From: Tsukamurella pseudospumae
GTDB lineage: Bacteria > Actinomycetota > Actinomycetes > Mycobacteriales > Mycobacteriaceae
DNA: 64,000 bases
Assembly (NCBI RefSeq): GCF_001575205.1
Contig: NZ_LSRE01000016.1
Location: 1-64,000, forward strand
Direction of reading: 5' to 3'
Shown here: in pieces, positions 58,138-64,000 of the stretch
Layout of the letters: each line of letters begins with the position of its first letter
Position numbering within the stretch: position 1 is the stretch's first letter
Translations under genes and position numbers: made by a program
The notes under the pieces: generated by a model
Databases searched by the model: none
Seen by the model: the letters and a program-made list of their open reading frames with translations, nothing else
Told to the model about the DNA's origin: nothing

Positions 58138-59520
58138 ATGACCACCGCCAGCGCCACCGTCGAGCGGCCCGAGGACGAGAAGCTCCCCCTCGGACGCACC
58201 TTCATCTACGGTCTCCAGCACATCCTCACGATGTACGGAGGCGTGATCGCTCCCCCACTGATCGTGGGCGGAGCGGCCGGACTGTCCGCCACCGATATGG
58301 GCCTGCTGGTGACCGCCGGCCTGTTCGTCAGCGGCCTGGCCACAATCCTGCAGACCATCGGCGTGGGCCCGTTCGGCGCGAGACTGCCCATCGTGCAGGG
58401 ACTCTCGTTCGCGAGCGTCTCGACGATGACGGCCATCGCCAAGGACGGCGGCGTGCGCCCGATCTTCGGCGCGATCATCGTCGCGGGCCTCATCGGTCTC
58501 GCACTGTCGACGATCTTCGCGAAGCTGATCCGGTACTTCCCGCCGGTCGTCACGGGCACGATCATCACGGTCATCGGCCTGTCGCTGCTCCCGACCACGT
58601 TCACGTGGTCGATGGGCGGTGCGGGTGCCAAGGATCTCGGATCGACCGCCAACATCGGCCTCGCGGGGCTCACCCTGCTCATCATCCTGGTGATCAGCCG
58701 GCTCTTCCAGGGCGCGATATCCCGACTGTCGATCCTCATCGGCATCGTGGTCGGAACGGGCATCGCCGCGATCTTCGGCAAGGTGGACTTCTCCCGCGTC
58801 GGCACCGGTCCCGTGTTCGCGCTGCCGCCCGTGATGCACTTCGGGACGCCGACCTTCCAGATCGGCGCCATCATCTCGATGACCATCGTGATCCTCGTGA
58901 TCATGACGGAGACCACGGCCGACATCCTCGCCATCGGCGAGATCGTGAACACCCCCGTCGATGCCAAGCGGGTGGCGGCGGGCCTGCGCGCCGACATGCT
59001 CTCGACGACCGTGGCACCGGCGTTCAGCGCCTTCCCGTGCAGCGCGTTCGCACAGAACGTCGGGCTCGTCGCCCTGACGGGCATCAAGAGCCGCTACGTG
59101 GTGGCGATGGGCGGCGGCATCCTCGCCGTCCTGGGCCTCCTTCCCGTGGTGGGGCGCGTGATCGCAGCCATCCCGTACCCGGTCCTGGGCGGCGCCGGCA
59201 TCGTGCTGTTCGGCTCCGTCGCCGCGAGCGGGATCAAGACGCTCTCCCGCGTCGACTTCGACGGCAACCTCAACATGGTGATCGTCGCGGTCGCGCTCGG
59301 CATGGGCATGATCCCCGTTGCGGCGCCGAAGTTCTGGGACCAGTTCCCGACCGCGGTCGGCACCATCATGCACTCGGGCATCAGCGCGGCGGCAGTGGTC
59401 GCGGTGGTCCTCAACTTCCTGTTCAACGAGATCAAGGCCGGCAACAGACCGGACGTCTCGGTGTTCGCGGCCGTCCCCGACGAGCGGAGCAATCCGCCGA
59501 AGCCCAGCAGCGGCCACTGA
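58138..59520 (+). CDS. NCS2-family xanthine/urate permease
   Basis: The product is 460 aa with about 14 hydrophobic segments. Family elements: GLQHILTMYGGVIAPPLIVGGAAGL near the N-terminus, LPIVQGLSFASV, the conserved ETTADILAIGEIV in helix 8 and PCSAFAQNVGLVALTGIKSRYVV. It imports purines (urate or xanthine) with protons or Na+. Its place directly after uricase favours urate. A 15-bp hairpin terminator follows. Confidence 0.92.
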   Translation: MTTASATVERPEDEKLPLGRTFIYGLQHILTMYGGVIAPPLIVGGAAGLSATDMGLLVTAGLFVSGLATILQTIGVGPFGARLPIVQGLSFASVSTMTAIAKDGGVRPIFGAIIVAGLIGLALSTIFAKLIRYFPPVVTGTIITVIGLSLLPTTFTWSMGGAGAKDLGSTANIGLAGLTLLIILVISRLFQGAISRLSILIGIVVGTGIAAIFGKVDFSRVGTGPVFALPPVMHFGTPTFQIGAIISMTIVILVIMTETTADILAIGEIVNTPVDAKRVAAGLRADMLSTTVAPAFSAFPCSAFAQNVGLVALTGIKSRYVVAMGGGILAVLGLLPVVGRVIAAIPYPVLGGAGIVLFGSVAASGIKTLSRVDFDGNLNMVIVAVALGMGMIPVAAPKFWDQFPTAVGTIMHSGISAAAVVAVVLNFLFNEIKAGNRPDVSVFAAVPDERSNPPKPSSGH

Positions 59521-59564
59521 GCCGAGCTGGCCCGTCCCGGCCCGACCGACGACACCGTCGCCCC

Positions 59565-59604
59565 GAAGCCGGAGTGTGCACCCCCCAACGCGCACTCCGG
59601 CTTC
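59565..59604 (+). terminator. Terminator of the urate operon
   Basis: GAAGCCGGAGTGTGC (59565-59579) pairs with GCGCACTCCGGCTTC (59590-59604) with one G-T pair, 10-nt loop. It lies 44 bp after the permease stop. Confidence 0.8.
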
Positions 59605-59645
59605 GTCGTCTCCGGGCCGGCCCGGACCAACCCCGCGAAACGGGG

Positions 59646-59700
59646 TTGACGTGACCCCCATCACATGCAACAATTCCATAGTACGGAAATGATCTTTCCG
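59646..59700 (+). promoter_or_regulatory. Control region of the glyoxylate operon
   Basis: TTGACG (59646-59651) with AACAAT (59669-59674) as -10, 17-nt spacing. CGTGA-N6-TCACA (59650-59665) overlaps it. CGGAAATGATCTTTCCG (59684-59700) is a 17-bp IclR-type palindrome with perfect 6-bp arms. The region aligns with 56271-56323, and after both palindromes comes CGAAAG...GCAGGTC. Confidence 0.7.
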
Positions 59701-59778
59701 ACAGGCGAAAGCTAGCAGGTCGAATCGACCTCGCCAGAACCTGCACCGCCGTACGTCCTGCCTGAAGAAGGAGCCCCA

Positions 59779-60612
59779 ATGAGCGCCAACGCCCCCGCCA
59801 AGTACACGGTCAACTGCTCGATCCTGCTGGCCGACCTGCCCGTCTTCGAGCGCCCCCGCGCCGTCCGCGAGGCGGGCTTCGAGGCCGTCGAGTTCTGGTG
59901 GCCGTTCGCCACCGCCGTCCCCGGCGACCGCCAGATCGACGCCTTCGTGACCGCGATCGAGGACGCCGGCGTGCAGCTGACGGGCCTGAACTTCTTCGCG
60001 GGCGACATGCCCAACGGCGACCGCGGCATCCTCTCCGATCCGGCCCGCGTCGCCGAGTTCCGCGACAACATCGAGGTGACCGTCGGGATCGGCGAGCGCC
60101 TGGGCACCCCCGCCTTCAACGCCCTGTACGGCAACCGGATCGACGGTGTCGCCCCCGAGGAGCAGGACGCCGTCGCGGCGGAGAACCTCGCCGCGGCCGG
60201 CCGCGCCGCGGCGCGCGCCGGCGCCGTCGTCCTGATCGAGCCCGTGAGCGGCGCGCCCCGGTATCCGCTCCTCACCGCCGCCGACGCGATCGCGGTCATG
60301 GACCGCGTCCGCGACGAGCAGGGCGTCGACGCGCTGCGCCTGCTCGCCGACCTCTACCACCTGCAGGTCAACGGCGACGACGTGAGCGCCGCGATCGACG
60401 CCTACGCGGCCCGCATCGGGCACGTCCAGATCGCCGACGATCCCGGCCGCGGCGAGCCCGGCACCGGCACCCTCGACCTCGACGGCCACCTCGCCCACCT
60501 CGAGCGCGTCGGCTACCGCGGCCCGATCGGCCTCGAGTACAAGCAGAGCCAGAGCGACCCCTTCGCCTGGCTCCCCGTCGCCGAGCGCAGCGCCGTCGTC
60601 GCCGCCTCCTGA
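59779..60612 (+). CDS. hyi: Hydroxypyruvate isomerase
   Basis: The product is 277 aa, ATG behind GAAGGAGC. The TIM-barrel motifs of Hyi/OtnI are present: TVNCSILLADLPVFERPRAVREAGFEAVEFWWPF, NFFAGDMPNGDRGI, LIEPVSGAPRYPL, LLADLYHLQVNGDD, HVQIADDPGRGEPGTG and GLEYKQ, supplying the metal-binding Glu/Asp/His set. It interconverts hydroxypyruvate and tartronate semialdehyde. It opens the operon hyi-glxR-gcl-glxK, the glycerate route from glyoxylate. Confidence 0.92.
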   Translation: MSANAPAKYTVNCSILLADLPVFERPRAVREAGFEAVEFWWPFATAVPGDRQIDAFVTAIEDAGVQLTGLNFFAGDMPNGDRGILSDPARVAEFRDNIEVTVGIGERLGTPAFNALYGNRIDGVAPEEQDAVAAENLAAAGRAAARAGAVVLIEPVSGAPRYPLLTAADAIAVMDRVRDEQGVDALRLLADLYHLQVNGDDVSAAIDAYAARIGHVQIADDPGRGEPGTGTLDLDGHLAHLERVGYRGPIGLEYKQSQSDPFAWLPVAERSAVVAAS

Positions 60613-60639
60613 ACTCCTCTTCCAGCAAAGGAACTCCTC

Positions 60640-61521
60640 ATGACGAACATCGCCTTCATCGGACTCGGCATCATGGGCAGTCCCATGGCCGTGCACCTGC
60701 AGAACGCCGGGCACACCGTGGCCGGCTTCAACCGCACGCCGGAGCGGGCCAAGCCGCTCGTCGACGCGGGCGGCCGCGCCGCGGAGTCGATCGCCGACGC
60801 GGTCGCCGACGCCGAGGTCATCGCCGTGATGGTGCCGGACTCCCCCGACGTCGAGGCGGTCCTCGCGGGCGAGGGCGGGGTCTTCGACAACGCCCCCTCC
60901 GGCGCACTGATCATCGACTTCTCGAGCATCCGCCCCGACGTGACCACCCGGCTCGCGGAGCAGGCGTCCGAGCGCGGCTTCCGGCTCATCGACGCCCCCG
61001 TCTCGGGCGGCGAGGCCGGCGCGGTGAACGCGGTGCTGTCCATCATGGTCGGCGGCGCTCCCGCGGACTTCGAGGCCGCCAAGCCGGTCCTCGACGTGGT
61101 CGGCAAGACCATCGTGCACGTCGGCCCTACGGGCTCCGGCCAGACCGTCAAGGCCGCCAACCAGCTCATCGTCGCGGGCAACATCCAACTCCTCGCCGAG
61201 GCGATCATCTTCCTCGAGGCCTACGGCGTCGACACCGCGGCCGCGGTGCAGGTCCTCGGCGGCGGCCTCGCGGGTTCCGCGGTGCTGAACCAGAAGGCGC
61301 AGAAGATGCTCGACCGCGAGTTCGAGCCCGGCTTCCGGATCGAGCTGCACCACAAGGACCTCGGCATCGTGACCTCCGCCGCGCGCGAGGCCGGCGTCGT
61401 CGCGCCGCTCGGCGGCCTCGTCGCCCAGCTCATGGCCTCGGCCCGCGCCAACGGCGACGGCGGCCTCGACCACTCCGCGCTGCTGCGCGGCGTCGAGCGC
61501 CTGTCCGGCCGCAGCAGCTGA
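60640..61521 (+). CDS. glxR: Tartronate semialdehyde reductase (2-hydroxy-3-oxopropionate reductase)
   Basis: The product is 293 aa of the beta-hydroxyacid dehydrogenase family. FIGLGIMGSPMAVHLQNAGH is the NAD(P) motif, DAPVSGGEAGA the substrate loop, and GQTVKAANQLIV holds the catalytic Lys. It reduces tartronate semialdehyde to D-glycerate. The operon position between hyi and gcl fixes the role. (This glxR is not the CRP-like regulator of the same symbol in Corynebacterium.). Confidence 0.93.
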   Translation: MTNIAFIGLGIMGSPMAVHLQNAGHTVAGFNRTPERAKPLVDAGGRAAESIADAVADAEVIAVMVPDSPDVEAVLAGEGGVFDNAPSGALIIDFSSIRPDVTTRLAEQASERGFRLIDAPVSGGEAGAVNAVLSIMVGGAPADFEAAKPVLDVVGKTIVHVGPTGSGQTVKAANQLIVAGNIQLLAEAIIFLEAYGVDTAAAVQVLGGGLAGSAVLNQKAQKMLDREFEPGFRIELHHKDLGIVTSAAREAGVVAPLGGLVAQLMASARANGDGGLDHSALLRGVERLSGRSS

Positions 61522-61563
61522 CACCCGAAACTTCCCTGACCACAACCACACTGGAGTACTGAC

Positions 61564-63372
<1,809 letters not shown>

Positions 63373-63381
63373 GGAGTCGTC

Positions 63382-64000
63382 ATGCGAGTGCTGCTGGCGC
63401 CCGACAAGTTCAAGGGCTCGCTGTCGGCCGTCGGGGTCGTCGACGCCCTCGCCCGGGGCATCGCCGAGGTCCGTCCGGAGTGGACGGTGCTGCGCGCCCC
63501 GATCGCCGACGGGGGCGACGGCACCGTCGACGCGGCGGTGGCCGCGGGGTGGACGCGGGTCCGAGTGGAGACCACCGGCCCCACGGGCGCCCGGGTGTCC
63601 ACCTCGTACGCCCGGGGCGGTGGGACCGCGGTGGTCGAGCTCGCCTCGGCGGTCGGCCTCGAGCTGTTGCCCGACGGTGTGCCGGACGCACTCGGCGCCA
63701 CCACCTTCGGCCTGGGCACGGTGATCCGACACGCCCTCGACGACGGGGCCCGGGCCATCGTGATCGGCCTCGGGGGCAGTGCCTCCACCGACGGGGGCGC
63801 CGGCATGCTCCAGGCGCTCGGGGTCACGATCACGGACGCCGACGGTGCGCCGCTCCCTCCCGGCGGCGCGGCGCTGGCCCGGGCTGCGCGGGTGGATCTG
63901 TCGGGCCTGCACCCGGCGGCCGCGCAGGCCCGGTTCACCCTGGCCTGTGATGTCGACAACCCCCTGCTCGGCCCCGACGGCGCGGCCGCGATCTACGGCC
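63382..64000 (+). CDS. glxK: Glycerate kinase (N-terminal part, runs off the window)
   Basis: 206 codons are visible from ATG 63382, 9 bp after gcl. MRVLLAPDKFKGSLSA, APIADGGDGTVDA and IVIGLGGSASTDGGAGMLQALG are class I (GlxK/GarK) glycerate kinase motifs. It phosphorylates D-glycerate with ATP, usually to 2-phosphoglycerate, completing the route from glyoxylate to central metabolism. The C-terminal half lies outside. Confidence 0.93.
   Translation, partial: MRVLLAPDKFKGSLSAVGVVDALARGIAEVRPEWTVLRAPIADGGDGTVDAAVAAGWTRVRVETTGPTGARVSTSYARGGGTAVVELASAVGLELLPDGVPDALGATTFGLGTVIRHALDDGARAIVIGLGGSASTDGGAGMLQALGVTITDADGAPLPPGGAALARAARVDLSGLHPAAAQARFTLACDVDNPLLGPDGAAAIYG

Overview
The window is high-GC, densely packed actinobacterial chromosome. 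A eukaryote-like type I fatty acid synthase (FAS-I) next to a stand-alone AcpS, an Ldt-type L,D-transpeptidase, an LCP cell-wall ligase, DUF3558-like lipoproteins, a hemophore-like secreted protein and many leaderless genes point to the order Mycobacteriales. The gene order rdgB-rph-cAMP phosphodiesterase-rhomboid-cysM-cysO-mec-DUF2017-clpS/pncB repeats the Mycobacterium tuberculosis Rv1330c-Rv1341 locus. I would guess a Tsukamurella/Gordonia-type genus, but the sequence alone does not fix it.

Region by region. 0-4 kb is an accessory patch: the end of an IS21-family element with a partial istA, a short orphan gene, a class II Fic protein and small hypothetical or membrane proteins. 4-11 kb holds a membrane GGDEF protein, an L,D-transpeptidase, a type II NADH dehydrogenase facing a LysR regulator, a Bcp peroxiredoxin and a long-chain-type acyl-CoA dehydrogenase. 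11.8-27.1 kb is a lipid-synthesis operon read leftwards: fas (3,099 aa), acpS, and a 1,820-aa single-chain acetyl-CoA carboxylase with a eukaryotic-type central domain. 27-32 kb carries a sirtuin, a divergent pair of ESX-like secreted-protein candidates, two lipoproteins and a shikimate dehydrogenase. 32-41 kb has a 1,405-aa SF1 helicase with a C-terminal nuclease fold (a defence candidate), a DEAD-box RNA helicase, a FadD ligase, two small membrane proteins and tRNA-Leu(UAG). 41-45.7 kb has cspA, a hemophore-like protein, a small lipoprotein, a second GGDEF paralogue and an LCP protein. 45.8-53.3 kb is the housekeeping block of RNA maturation, nucleotide clean-up, CysO/CysM cysteine synthesis, ClpS and NAD salvage (pncB-pncA). 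53-55.6 kb has a VapBC-like toxin-antitoxin pair and a TetR/hydrolase pair.

55.6-64 kb is a purine-degradation region: an HTH protein and a DUF77 protein face uraD-uraH-uricase-permease (urate uptake and oxidation to allantoin). These are followed by hyi-glxR-gcl-glycerate kinase, which convert glyoxylate to glycerate and phosphoglycerate. The two operons have nearly superimposable promoters: a TTGACG -35, a CGTGA-N6-TCACA box of CRP/GlxR type and a GGAAA...TTCC palindrome of IclR type. This indicates joint control.

The most unusual genome-wide signal is the 9-mer GCACCGTCG (or CGACGGTGC). I count about 47 copies where roughly 2 are expected from base composition. An inverted pair of it forms the hairpin after the carboxylase gene. 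Other points of note are two back-to-back leaderless gene pairs that share one TANNNTA heptamer as both -10 boxes, a CysO sulfur carrier with two extra residues after its Gly-Gly, and a nested 68-nt inverted repeat in a gene-free stretch.
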